A stretch of 24,200 bases of DNA from Candidatus Nitrosopumilus sp. (GCA_016784625.1 JADHUF010000008.1:1-24200), one strand, 5' to 3'; positions 1 to 7,929 are shown, counted from the first letter of the stretch. Numbers and translations are program-made. Notes: generated from the letters alone by a model not told the origin.

Positions 1-1
1 A

Positions 2-367
2 TTAAGACAAACAAGCGATATTGACAAAAACGATGCTGAAAAGATTTTTGAAAAAATTGATTCAAACTCAGATCATATAATAGCAATTGAAGAATTAGAT
101 GGAAAAATAGTAGGGTCCACAACACTTCTAATTGAACCAAAATTTATCCACAAAGGAGGATTAGTAGGTCACATCGAAGATGTAGTAGTAGACAAAAACT
201 TTCAAGGACAAAAAATTGGTGAAAAAATTATGAAGTATCTTCTTGAATTTGCAAAAAAACGAGGCTGTTACAAGACAATTTTAGATTGCACAGACGAGGT
301 AAAGCCATTTTATGAAAAACTTGGCTTCAGACACATTGCAAACGAATTAAGATTTGATCATATCTAA
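2..367 (+). CDS. GNAT acetyltransferase, GNA1-like (5' truncated)
   Basis: This is the last 121 codons of a GNAT-fold N-acetyltransferase; its start lies before the window. Visible are the beta-4/alpha-3 region GHIEDVVVD (about residues 56-64 of the fragment), the acetyl-CoA pyrophosphate loop QGQKIG (68-73), then GCYKTILDC and FYEKLGF near the C-terminus. The series GHxEDVVV, QGxxxG, CYKxxLDC and FYxKxGF is the pattern of eukaryotic-type glucosamine-6-phosphate N-acetyltransferase (GNA1), a step toward UDP-GlcNAc. The specific substrate is inference, since GNAT substrates are hard to predict. The stop codon overlaps that of the convergent membrane-protein gene by 4 nt. Confidence 0.85.
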   Translation, partial: LRQTSDIDKNDAEKIFEKIDSNSDHIIAIEELDGKIVGSTTLLIEPKFIHKGGLVGHIEDVVVDKNFQGQKIGEKIMKYLLEFAKKRGCYKTILDCTDEVKPFYEKLGFRHIANELRFDHI

Positions 368-804
368 AAGAATTCTTTTTTAGGACGTTTCTTTTTTTGC
401 TTGCTCAAATAAGCTCCAACACCCATTACAGGAATAGATAATACCATAAATAAAATTGGTATATACTGTACTACATCTGTTTGATAATCATCAATAATTT
501 TATCCACCATTGAATAACAAACATACATTCCCACTAACAAAATTATTCCACCGACAATAATCATTCCACCAATTTGTTTTGAACCATATTGTTTTGACAT
601 AAGAAAAGCAACTCCAGCTAAAATTCCGGCAGGCCCAACACTAATAGAGATGAACTGAAATATTTTTGGATTTGCTTCAAATGTTTTTAAAAATCCATCA
701 TCAGAAGGGATGTTGGTCATAAAGTTGTAAATTGAAATCATTTCTCCTGCAAACATTACAAAAAAACCAATACTAGCAATTGCTAGCCATTTCTCAACTG
801 CCAT
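364..804 (-). CDS. Four-helix integral membrane protein, unknown function
   Basis: I do not recognise the family. The 146-residue product has four likely transmembrane segments, at about residues 5-25, 48-69, 78-99 and 114-134, and a strongly basic cytoplasmic-type tail (KKKKRPKK). There is no cleavable signal peptide, and I see no catalytic motif. The ATG at 804 is supported by a TATA-like element centred 26 bp upstream, which implies a leaderless message. The gene is convergent with the GNAT gene and overlaps its stop by 4 nt. Confidence 0.75.
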   Translation of the reverse strand: MAVEKWLAIASIGFFVMFAGEMISIYNFMTNIPSDDGFLKTFEANPKIFQFISISVGPAGILAGVAFLMSKQYGSKQIGGMIIVGGIILLVGMYVCYSMVDKIIDDYQTDVVQYIPILFMVLSIPVMGVGAYLSKQKKKRPKKEFF

Positions 805-824
805 GATTCTAACAAATTTTAGTT

Positions 825-834
825 GATAAATAAA
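825..834 (-). promoter_or_regulatory. TATA-like element of the four-helix membrane protein gene
   Basis: On the minus strand it reads TTTATTTATC. Its centre is about 26 bp before the A of the ATG at 804, the usual archaeal TATA-to-start-site distance, so transcription should begin at or next to the start codon. Confidence 0.5.
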
Positions 835-846
835 CCATTCAGATAA

Positions 847-1863
847 TCAGACAATCCCAACTAGGTTGGCTAATTCTTTTCTGCATGCTGCACCAAGTTT
901 TTCTGCAGCTTGTTCAGGGGAGATATCATTTAAGAAAATTCCATATCCACGTTCTAATCCAGACCAAGGTTTGGTGATTGGGTAAATTTCTATGTGCCAA
1001 TGAATTTGTCGACTGTTTTTCTTTTCAGGAGAAAGATGGAATACTAAATTATATGAAACATTTTTGACAGTTTTTGAAAGACCACCCAAAGTTGACCTTA
1101 AAATTAATGACAAATCATTGATTTCTTTTTGGGTGATTTTTGAGAAACTAGTGGTATGTTTTTTTGGAGAAATCCAAAATTCGTATGGGTATGATGGAGA
1201 CCACGGGCAAAATGCAATAAATCCTTCCGTTTGAAGAACTTGTCTTGGACCACCAATCTCCTCATTGACAATTTGGCACAGAGGACAAACACCTTTTTCA
1301 TTTAGTATTTTATGAGAGGCTTCTGCTTCTTCCTCAATTACTGGAGGAATTGTAGAAAATGTTAGAAGATGCAAGTGAGGATGAGGGTTTGTATTTCCAG
1401 CTAGTTCTCCATGATCACCGTAAATTGAAACATATGTTACACCTTTTTGGGTATAAAGCCATCTTAGTCTATCTTGAACAACAACTAAAACATTTGACCA
1501 TTGTTCAGGATCAATTGTTGCAAATGTGTCTTTTTTATTTGGTGATGCAACTACAACATAATGATAACCATATGCAGGTTCACTATAGTAAGGTCTATCA
1601 CTGTAAGAATTTTCAGTGTCTATGGAAACAATTGGATTCTTACTTTCAAAAACTCTAATTGACCATCCCTTTACATATTCATCTTCATTGTCTTGAAGGC
1701 GTTGTAACATTCCATCTTTTGCGACAAGAGATAAAACAGAAGGATTAGTCATTGATTCGTTTCCAGGAGCATAAGGAGATTTATCAGGATTTATAATTTT
1801 GTCATCTTTTTTTGAAACAATCATGAAGCGCTCAGAAACATAACCCTTGCGCATATCTCCCAT
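847..1863 (-). CDS. GalT-like nucleotidyltransferase (HIT superfamily)
   Basis: The 338-residue protein has the two-domain layout of galactose-1-phosphate uridylyltransferase, which swaps a nucleotide between a nucleotide sugar and a sugar phosphate through a nucleotidyl-histidine intermediate. The active-site segment is NPHPHLHLL, with H161, H163 (expected nucleophile) and H165. A CPLC pair (C193, C196) is probably part of a zinc site, and HWHIEIYP near residue 290 is the second-domain histidine motif. Classical GalT reads HPHGQ; here the glutamine is histidine, giving the HxHxH form of general HIT hydrolases and transferases. The donor and acceptor are therefore uncertain. The ATG at 1863 is chosen because an AT-rich TATA-like element is centred near 1891; ATG at 1854 is an alternative. 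Confidence 0.85.
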   Translation of the reverse strand: MGDMRKGYVSERFMIVSKKDDKIINPDKSPYAPGNESMTNPSVLSLVAKDGMLQRLQDNEDEYVKGWSIRVFESKNPIVSIDTENSYSDRPYYSEPAYGYHYVVVASPNKKDTFATIDPEQWSNVLVVVQDRLRWLYTQKGVTYVSIYGDHGELAGNTNPHPHLHLLTFSTIPPVIEEEAEASHKILNEKGVCPLCQIVNEEIGGPRQVLQTEGFIAFCPWSPSYPYEFWISPKKHTTSFSKITQKEINDLSLILRSTLGGLSKTVKNVSYNLVFHLSPEKKNSRQIHWHIEIYPITKPWSGLERGYGIFLNDISPEQAAEKLGAACRKELANLVGIV

Positions 1864-2059
1864 AATTATTATTGGAAGTAAATGGATGTTAAAATGTTTA
1901 CTAAGATCTAATTAAAGTCAAAATAAAAAAAATTGTAATAGAATTTTCATAAGATTAGTAAAATCCTACCTTCATCAAAAAATTATCTTTTATTTTGATC
2001 GCATGTTTTGATGTAAGCTTTAAAGGAAAGCATCAGATCTTCAATGAACAGAGAGTGTT

Positions 2060-3346
2060 ATGGATAATTCTAATGTTCATATGATTTACGTTCTTTTAGA
2101 TGGTGTTGGAGATCTTCCACATCCAGACTTGGATGGAAAAACACCATTAGAGGCTGCAAATACACCAACTTTAGACAAAATTGCGAGTAACGGAGTAATA
2201 GGAGAAGTAATTTCTGTTGGAAAAGGAATTGCTCCTGAATCAGATATTGCTGTTTTCAACATGTTAGGATACAAATTCAATCACACAGATTATGCAGGTA
2301 GAGGAGTGATTGAAGCCATAGGAATTGGAATTGACTTTAAAGATGGGGATTTAGCATTAAGAGGAAATTATTCTACATTAAATGATGATGGAGTAATCAT
2401 AGATAGAAGAGCTGGAAGACATATTGAAAAAGAAGATGCAGATGGAGTAGCAAAAGAGATTGAAGAAAAGATCAAATTTTTACATCCTGATACATCAGTA
2501 GTAGTTTCTCCAACAATTGGGCATAGGGTAACAGTTAGAATTAGAGATAATTCTAGAAAGCTATCAGCAAAAATTACTAACACAGACCCAGCATACAGCA
2601 ATATTGGCGGCATGGGAGTAGCAAAAGCTGTTGGAGACTTCTTAAAAATTGAAAAATGTTTACCTTTAGAAGAAAATGAAGATTCAAAATTTACTGCAAA
2701 TCTAGTAAATGAATTCTCTGATCAGTCAATCAATATTATGAAAAAGAGTGAAATCAACAAGAAACGACAAGAACAAAACAAAAAACAACTAAGTTGTATT
2801 CTACTTAGAGATGCAGGTAACAAATATCCAGATGTGATACCAATTAATGAAAAATATACCATGAAATTTTCATGCATAGTAGATATGCCTGTTGAGCTTG
2901 GAATTTCAGAAGTTCTAAAAATGAAAGCATTCGAAGCTGGTGGATTAACAGATTATGAAGAAAAAGCAAAAGCAGCAGCAAAGGCAATGGAGACTCAAAA
3001 TGCAATATACGTTCATCTCAAAGGACCAGATGAGTTTGGACATGATGGAGATGCAATTGGTAAGACAAAAAATATAGAAGAAATAGACCAGAGATTCTTC
3101 AAAACCCTTGTTGAAAACATTGACACAAGTAAAGTTGCAATTATAATTTCAGCTGATCACTCAACACCATGCATCAACAAAGGACATAGTGATGATCCTG
3201 TTCCTGTTGTAGTTTCAGGGGATTTTATTAAAAATGATGGAACAACAAGAATGACTGAAAAACAAGCTAAGAAAGGAAGTATTGGTTTGCTTCAAGGTGC
3301 AGAAGTAGTTCCAAAATCTCTTGAATTAATTAAATCTCAAACATAG
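2060..3346 (+). CDS. apgM: 2,3-bisphosphoglycerate-independent phosphoglycerate mutase, archaeal type
   Basis: This enzyme interconverts 3- and 2-phosphoglycerate in cytosolic glycolysis/gluconeogenesis; AOA use it mainly in the gluconeogenic direction after carbon fixation. The 428-residue product belongs to the alkaline-phosphatase superfamily. The N-terminal metal-binding strand is YVLLDGVGDLP, with D14. The phosphorylatable serine is probably S61 in APESDIA. The second metal-site motifs are GPDEFGHDGD (about 322-331) and SADHS (364-368). The length suits archaeal ApgM rather than the roughly 510-residue bacterial GpmI. ATG at 2060 gives a short N-terminal extension; M8 could also start. 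A TTTAAA element lies about 40 bp upstream. The 3' end overlaps the convergent DUF309 gene by 17 bp. Confidence 0.94.
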   Translation: MDNSNVHMIYVLLDGVGDLPHPDLDGKTPLEAANTPTLDKIASNGVIGEVISVGKGIAPESDIAVFNMLGYKFNHTDYAGRGVIEAIGIGIDFKDGDLALRGNYSTLNDDGVIIDRRAGRHIEKEDADGVAKEIEEKIKFLHPDTSVVVSPTIGHRVTVRIRDNSRKLSAKITNTDPAYSNIGGMGVAKAVGDFLKIEKCLPLEENEDSKFTANLVNEFSDQSINIMKKSEINKKRQEQNKKQLSCILLRDAGNKYPDVIPINEKYTMKFSCIVDMPVELGISEVLKMKAFEAGGLTDYEEKAKAAAKAMETQNAIYVHLKGPDEFGHDGDAIGKTKNIEEIDQRFFKTLVENIDTSKVAIIISADHSTPCINKGHSDDPVPVVVSGDFIKNDGTTRMTEKQAKKGSIGLLQGAEVVPKSLELIKSQT

Positions 3347-3890
3347 TCAAGTTGTTTGCTTGTTGCATTTCAATTACATTATTTCTTATTCTATCAACAT
3401 CTATTGAATGATACATGGAAGGAGAATCACCTAGTTTTTCTAAAACTCTACTTAGCATTCCAATTCCAATAGAGAGTTCATCTTTTTGAGCATGAGCAAA
3501 TGCAACTGCTAATAGAATTATTCCTTGAACAACTTCCTTTTCTCGTCCAAAACATTGTTTCCAAACACCTTCAAATGATTCATGACTTTCCCAAAATCGT
3601 TCACTGTTAAAGTAAAAAATCCCATCTTTGGTACCTTGTTCTTTATCGATCACTTCTTCTATGACATGTCGAACATTATCAATTGGGCCAATTGGAGATA
3701 ACTTTTCAATAAGTAAATCAAGATCCGATTTTTCAACTGCTACATCAAATTCTACAAATTTCCTGGCAATCCTAGCAACTCTTACTGATACATTCATGTC
3801 AGATGCAAGATCTCTGGCTTTGTAAACTATCTCGCGGGAATGTTCAGGACCATAATCTTTGTTTTTGAAATGAAGCATATATCGTTCCAT
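3330..3890 (-). CDS. DUF309-domain protein
   Basis: The 186-residue protein has an unassigned N-terminal part (about 1-85) followed by a DUF309-like domain at about 91-160. The hallmark segments are FYFNSERFWESHESFEGVW (93-110) and VVQGIILLAVAFAHAQKDE (120-138). DUF309 proteins are small helical proteins with conserved FxxHExxE-like residues and no established biochemical role, so none is assigned. The ATG at 3890 fits a TATA-like element centred 26 bp upstream. It overlaps apgM tail to tail by 17 bp and is divergent from the S24e operon. Confidence 0.85.
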   Translation of the reverse strand: MERYMLHFKNKDYGPEHSREIVYKARDLASDMNVSVRVARIARKFVEFDVAVEKSDLDLLIEKLSPIGPIDNVRHVIEEVIDKEQGTKDGIFYFNSERFWESHESFEGVWKQCFGREKEVVQGIILLAVAFAHAQKDELSIGIGMLSRVLEKLGDSPSMYHSIDVDRIRNNVIEMQQANNLTMFEI

Positions 3891-3910
3891 GGCATTAATT
3901 TGTAAGAATT

Positions 3911-3920
3911 TCTTAAATTT
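3911..3920 (-). promoter_or_regulatory. TATA-like element of the DUF309 gene
   Basis: On the minus strand it reads AAATTTAAGA. It is centred about 26 bp before the ATG at 3890, consistent with a leaderless transcript. Confidence 0.45.
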
Positions 3921-3941
3921 CTTTTCTAATTACAATCAAGG

Positions 3942-3949
3942 TTTATATG
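3942..3949 (+). promoter_or_regulatory. TATA box of the S24e-S27ae operon
   Basis: TTTATATG is centred about 28 bp before the ATG at 3974. An ATG inside this element (3947) could be misread as the start of S24e; a start there would lie within the promoter, so the downstream ATG is preferred. Confidence 0.6.
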
Positions 3950-3973
3950 AAATATCTAAAGGATTTTGGGTAC

Positions 3974-4348
3974 ATGTCTATCATCGAGACTATCACAGAC
4001 GTCAATAACACCTTCTTATCTAGAAGAGAGTTAACGTGTAATTTTACAGGGTTGGGAGGTAAACTCAAAAAATTTGAAGCAATAGATATGATTACTAAAG
4101 AATTCAAACTAGATGGCAAAGTTGTAGTTCCAATGGGATTGAAAACTCATGTAGGAAAGCCATTGATTACAGGAACTTTCTATGTTTATGATGATGAAGG
4201 ATTAGCAAAAAAACAGATCAACCCAACAATTTTCTCAAGAATAGAGAAAACAAAAACAAAATTGGCAGAAGCTGAAACAGCAGAAGATTCAGCTGAAGAA
4301 GTAAAAGAAGCTCCAGCTGAAGAAGTAAAAGTGGAGAAAGATAAATAA
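3974..4348 (+). CDS. rps24e: 30S ribosomal protein S24e
   Basis: This small-subunit ribosomal protein is of archaeal/eukaryotic type. The 124-residue product begins [20 protein letters not shown], matching the S24e start, where a beta strand is followed by NxLLxRRE. The conserved middle is K(F/L)[31 protein letters not shown]. The open frame extends upstream to an ATG at 3947, but the family N-terminus and the TATA box support 3974. The C-terminal tail of about 25 residues is acidic and alanine-rich with a short duplication of AEEVK. It is followed directly by S27ae with a 1-nt stop/start overlap (TAATG), so the two are one operon. Confidence 0.96.
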   Translation: MSIIETITDVNNTFLSRRELTCNFTGLGGKLKKFEAIDMITKEFKLDGKVVVPMGLKTHVGKPLITGTFYVYDDEGLAKKQINPTIFSRIEKTKTKLAEAETAEDSAEEVKEAPAEEVKVEKDK

Positions 4349-4533
4349 TGCCTGTAGAACAAAAAGGTAAAAAAGGATCTAGCCCAAATGTTTACAAATA
4401 TTTTAAAATAGATGGAGATAAAATATCAAGAATTAGAAGAATATGTTCAAGATGTGGTAAAGGTGTATTTATGTCAGAACACAAAGATAGACACACATGT
4501 GGAAAATGTGGATTAACAGAATTCAATCAGTAA
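4348..4533 (+). CDS. rps27ae: 30S ribosomal protein S27ae
   Basis: The 61-residue zinc-ribbon ribosomal protein of the archaeal small subunit carries two cysteine pairs, CSRCGKG and CGKCG, the latter preceded by the family signature HKDRHTCG. It corresponds to the ribosomal half of the eukaryotic ubiquitin-S27a fusion, here free of ubiquitin as is normal in archaea. The start codon shares one base with the S24e stop, so the two are co-transcribed and probably translationally coupled. Confidence 0.96.
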   Translation: MPVEQKGKKGSSPNVYKYFKIDGDKISRIRRICSRCGKGVFMSEHKDRHTCGKCGLTEFNQ

Positions 4534-4549
4534 AAAATTTTAAATTAAT

Positions 4550-5257
4550 TTAATATAATTTTTTTTTGTGAATTTTAGAACTTTTTTCTTCTAATTGTTC
4601 AATTTTTGAAATAAACGCAGGAGCAATTTTAATTTTAGAAAGAGACTCCATAGATAATTTCACAGTGTTTGAATCCAAAGATATGTTAGATTTAGGAAGA
4701 TCTTTATCAGCCCAAAATTTCATTACTTTATCTTCTAGTTTAAAATCACGAAACCCAGCAGGAAATTTTTTTGTTATATGATCTAACAAAGTACGATCTT
4801 TGAAAACGGCTCTAGGTTCAAACAATCTAGTTTCATCACTGTAAACATTTTCAAATAAATTTCCAGAAATTTCATCTGAAAGTAATTCCATCTTTGAAAT
4901 TTTCCTTATTAATTCCAAAAAATGTAAAAATTCATGTGCCAATATTGCATGAATTGTTCCTTTTAATCCATAAGCAACCAGAGGTGCAGAAATCTGAATT
5001 ACAACCTGAAATTTATTATCAAACATCACAGGAATTGTTCTTGCAAACAAAATTCCAAACTCATAAGAATTTGGGTTGGGAGAAGACATTACAAGAGATG
5101 GCTCCACATAAGCAGTAGGAAATTTAATTCCTGAAGCTTTTTCAATTCTATTTATTCCGGCAACAGTAATAGGAAAACGATCTACTGTAAGATCATACAC
5201 AGTATCAGGAATTATTCCTTTGGCGTGTGCATCTCTCAAACGTACTAATGGATCCAA
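4550..5257 (-). CDS. Putative HExxH metallopeptidase-like protein
   Basis: I do not recognise a named family. The 235-residue protein has a helix ILAHEFLHFLELI with H108-E109-F-L-H112, an exact zincin HExxH motif, preceded by a hydrophobic strand VVIQISAPLV. Possible third ligands are the acidic residues at about 124-142 (ELLSDEISG, YSDETR). There is no signal peptide or clear transmembrane helix, so it is probably cytosolic; the C-terminus is basic. The frame contains no early ATG or GTG. The TTG at 5257 is chosen because a TATA-like element is centred 26 bp upstream, implying a leaderless TTG start. Peptidase activity is inference from the motif only. Confidence 0.7.
   Translation of the reverse strand: MDPLVRLRDAHAKGIIPDTVYDLTVDRFPITVAGINRIEKASGIKFPTAYVEPSLVMSSPNPNSYEFGILFARTIPVMFDNKFQVVIQISAPLVAYGLKGTIHAILAHEFLHFLELIRKISKMELLSDEISGNLFENVYSDETRLFEPRAVFKDRTLLDHITKKFPAGFRDFKLEDKVMKFWADKDLPKSNISLDSNTVKLSMESLSKIKIAPAFISKIEQLEEKSSKIHKKKLY
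4559..4567 (+). terminator. T-tract terminator after S27ae
   Basis: A run of nine T lies 26 nt after the S27ae stop, without a clear hairpin, which is the usual archaeal intrinsic terminator form. It sits inside the 3' end of the convergent HExxH gene. Confidence 0.5.
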
Positions 5258-5299
5258 TGTCCATCCTCGATAATTATGAATGTAAAAAGGTTGTTTTGA

Positions 5300-5398
5300 T
5301 CAGGATCTAGGCTTTCCAGATTTTGCTTTCTTTTTTTTACGTGTTTCAGCTCTTTGATCAGCATGTCTTTTGTGTTTATTTTTTTTCCTTATTGGCAT
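5300..5398 (-). CDS. 32-residue very basic mini-protein
   Basis: This small open frame starts with ATG at 5398 and ends TGA. It begins MPIRKKNKHKRH and ends KAKSGKPRS. It has 15 Lys/Arg, 2 His and only 2 acidic residues among 32, no hydrophobic core, and should be disordered and nucleic-acid binding. Three things support it as a gene: it fills the gap between the HExxH gene and pus10, a TATA-like element (5422-5431) is centred about 28 bp before its ATG, and its composition resembles small ribosome-associated proteins. It does not match L41e as I know that sequence. The function is unknown. Chance coding in an A-rich stretch is the alternative. Confidence 0.55.
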   Translation of the reverse strand: MPIRKKNKHKRHADQRAETRKKKKAKSGKPRS

Positions 5399-5421
5399 AT
5401 TGTTTCAGAATTTCAGTGCTA

Positions 5422-5431
5422 GTTAATTGTT
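5422..5431 (-). promoter_or_regulatory. TATA-like element of the basic mini-protein gene
   Basis: On the minus strand it reads ACAATTAACT. It is centred about 28 bp before the ATG at 5398 and lies just before the pus10 stop codon. Confidence 0.35.
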
Positions 5432-5432
5432 A

Positions 5433-6578
5433 TCATTGTACTTCAACATCAAGAAAATCAAATTCCTGACACTTACACGACATATTAAGAATTTGAGAGA
5501 TTCCAGGGGACACATCATCACTATTCACAAATCGTTTTACTGGCAATCCTCCTTCAGTTTTGATAAATAAAGTAAAAGTATTCTTTGAATTTTTCTTGTA
5601 TTTTACAGAAAAAACTTTTTTCTCAGAACGTTTTCCAGATTTTTCATAAACTACTATAGGATGTTTTGCCAGATCATTTAATTTTTTTAGATTTTTTGAA
5701 TCAATTTCATCTTCTGTAGAAATTTTTACTTCTATTAACGAATTGAATTTAAGAGGTTTTTTTGGAGAGTCTGTAACAAATTTCAGGTTAGTAATTTTGA
5801 GAAAATCAAAGGTTTTAGAAGTTAATTTCAAATTTCTTTTAAAGGGATTTTGAATTTTAACAAAAAAAGGCCGTCCAGTGCCTAAAACTAGATTGGATTT
5901 GTCTTCGCCACCAATCCATGTAAATTTAGCAGTGGTTCCACCAAATTTTTTGAAAATAAATTGAGAGATCATTCCCTCAACACTATCAAATTCCAAAATT
6001 CCATGAAAATCACAAATTCTACATCCCTTTCCAAAACAATTACTGCAAGATTTTTGTTTTTGGGAAATTCCTCTTGAGGTTTTGATGTATCTTCCAGAAA
6101 GAGATATTGACTTTGAACGTAGTTGACAAGATTCATCTTTCAAGTTTACTGTAAAAGTTACATTTGGATCTAAAAAATCAACAATCTTTCTTGTTTTCCT
6201 AGAAAATGATTTTCTTAATTCTTTTGATACATCAGTCTTTACACTATCAATTCCTTTTAATTTGTATTTTGAACGAATCAAATCATCTCTATCAATAATA
6301 GAAGGTTTCATTATAGCCCCCACACTAAATGACGAAAAAGAATAGTTTGATGCAGTATCAAGCATTAATTTTAAAAAATGATCCAGATTATCAAACAAAT
6401 TTTTACAGATGTAACATTTTTGAGTATGATTTAGATTTTTTTTGAGTTTTTTACCAAGAAGTTTATTTGATGAAAGATGTAATTGTTTTGAGAATAATCT
6501 ACCTAAGCAATGATCACATAATTCATATTTTTTTAAGATTTGATTTGCAAGAAGAACAATTTTTTGATAATCAGACAT
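5433..6578 (-). CDS. pus10: tRNA pseudouridine synthase Pus10
   Basis: Pus10 makes pseudouridine at positions 54 and 55 of archaeal tRNAs. The 381-residue protein shows the N-terminal zinc/THUMP-like part with CDHC (C21, C24) and CYIC (C55, C58). It also has the archaeal insert CSNCFGKGCRIC (178-189), GRYIKTSRGISQ (162-173), the catalytic-domain run SVEGMISQFIFKKFGG, and GTGRPFFVKIQNP. The catalytic segment is GGEDKSNLVLGTGRPF, where Pus10 as I know it reads GREDVDVRMLGTGRPF; D226 is kept but the arginine and the second aspartate are not. It lies 22 nt after srp54 on the same strand and is probably co-transcribed with dph6-srp54. Confidence 0.92.
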   Translation of the reverse strand: MSDYQKIVLLANQILKKYELCDHCLGRLFSKQLHLSSNKLLGKKLKKNLNHTQKCYICKNLFDNLDHFLKLMLDTASNYSFSSFSVGAIMKPSIIDRDDLIRSKYKLKGIDSVKTDVSKELRKSFSRKTRKIVDFLDPNVTFTVNLKDESCQLRSKSISLSGRYIKTSRGISQKQKSCSNCFGKGCRICDFHGILEFDSVEGMISQFIFKKFGGTTAKFTWIGGEDKSNLVLGTGRPFFVKIQNPFKRNLKLTSKTFDFLKITNLKFVTDSPKKPLKFNSLIEVKISTEDEIDSKNLKKLNDLAKHPIVVYEKSGKRSEKKVFSVKYKKNSKNTFTLFIKTEGGLPVKRFVNSDDVSPGISQILNMSCKCQEFDFLDVEVQ

Positions 6579-6600
6579 GTTAGGAGTTTAATGTGAATGA

Positions 6601-7929
6601 TTATCCTAATCCCATTTTTCTAAGCGTTCCTTGCATTTGTCGTCCTTTGGAGGCCTTCATCATATTCTTTGAATTTTTATAATTTTTGAGTAATTCTTTT
6701 ACTTCGCCTTCTGGCCAACCAGAACCTCTAGAAATTCGTTTAATTCTTGATGAATTAAGTAAATTATCAGGATCTGCTTTTTCAGCTTTAGTCATACTTT
6801 GAATGATGTATCTCCATTTTGAAATTCTGCCTTCCATCTGATTTAGTTGATCATCTTTTACCATTCCTGAAAGACCGGGCATACTCTCAAGAATTCCTTG
6901 CAAGGAGCCTACTTTAGTGACTTCTTCTAACTGAGAAAGGAAATCTTCCATGTTCATTTTTCCACTAGAGATTCTTTTCATTCTTACATCATCTCCTTCA
7001 TTTTCTAATCGTTTTGCTAAATCTAATACTGCTTGAATATCACCCATACCAAGTAATCGTCCGACAAATCGTGTAGGAGAAAATTTTTCTAAATCATCAA
7101 TTCTTTCACCAGTACCAATGTACATTATTTGCGCACCAGTAGCTGCAGATGCAGCAAGTGCACCACCACCTTTTGCAGAACTATCCAGTTTTGTAATTAT
7201 CACACCACCTACAGGGATAGTTTTGTGAAATGCCTCTGCTTGATTATAGCATTGTTGCCCAATAGTTCCATCAATTACAAGTAATGCTAAATCAGGTTCT
7301 GCAACTTTGTTAATCCTGGCCATCTCATCAAGTAAGTCTTGTTCTTCTTTGTGACGTCCTGCAGTATCAATTAGAATCACATCTAATGGTTGTCCTGCAA
7401 AATGTTTTAATCCATTTTTTACAATACTAGGAGAATCTTTGTTGTTTTCTTCACCATATACTTCAACATTTGATTTTTCACACATAGTTTTGAGTTGAAC
7501 CAATGCACCAGGTCTATAGGTATCAGCACCTACAACTCCAACTTTGTATCCTTGTCTAGTTAAAAACTTGGCAAGTTTTGATGCAATAGTAGTTTTACCA
7601 CTACCCTGAATCCCAAGCAAAATTAGTTTATTTTGCTTTCCAGGTTTAAATTCAAATTCAGATTCATTTCCTAATAATTTTGAAAGTTCATCATAGAGGA
7701 TCTTGACAATATGATCTTTACGTGAAAGCCCAGGAGGAGGAGTCTCATTTAGTGCTCGTTCTTCGAGTTGTTTTGTGATTTCAAGAACTAATTGTACATT
7801 AACATCAGATTGTAATAATGCTCTTTGAATATCTTTAGAAAGTTCTTTGATAAGTTCCTCATCTATACCTGAAGATTTCACAATCTTCTTGATTGCAGCA
7901 CCCAAACTCTCCTTAAGCCCATCAAGCAT
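6601..7929 (-). CDS. srp54: Signal recognition particle GTPase SRP54
   Basis: This SRP core protein binds 7S RNA and signal sequences and targets ribosomes to the membrane through FtsY. The 442-residue protein has an N domain (1-95), a G domain with P-loop GIQGSGKTT (106-114), DTYRP (136-140), DTAGRH (188-193) and TKLDSSAKGGGAL (246-258), and a methionine-rich M domain (about 300-442) with SRIKRISRGSG, the RNA-binding helix-turn-helix. Its start overlaps the dph6 stop by 8 nt (ATGCTTGA), so translation is coupled. The length is normal for archaeal SRP54. Confidence 0.98.
   Translation of the reverse strand: MLDGLKESLGAAIKKIVKSSGIDEELIKELSKDIQRALLQSDVNVQLVLEITKQLEERALNETPPPGLSRKDHIVKILYDELSKLLGNESEFEFKPGKQNKLILLGIQGSGKTTIASKLAKFLTRQGYKVGVVGADTYRPGALVQLKTMCEKSNVEVYGEENNKDSPSIVKNGLKHFAGQPLDVILIDTAGRHKEEQDLLDEMARINKVAEPDLALLVIDGTIGQQCYNQAEAFHKTIPVGGVIITKLDSSAKGGGALAASAATGAQIMYIGTGERIDDLEKFSPTRFVGRLLGMGDIQAVLDLAKRLENEGDDVRMKRISSGKMNMEDFLSQLEEVTKVGSLQGILESMPGLSGMVKDDQLNQMEGRISKWRYIIQSMTKAEKADPDNLLNSSRIKRISRGSGWPEGEVKELLKNYKNSKNMMKASKGRQMQGTLRKMGLG

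Noticed and set aside
2011..2036. Imperfect hairpin (GCTTT/AAAGC) before apgM considered as a riboswitch or attenuator
   Set aside because: The stem is five base pairs, overlaps the likely TATA element, and would not be in the transcript.
4260..4345. Direct repeat of GCTGAAGAAGTAAAAG-like bases in the S24e tail considered as a regulatory repeat
   Set aside because: It is in frame and encodes a low-complexity acidic tail (AEEVK twice), so protein composition explains it.
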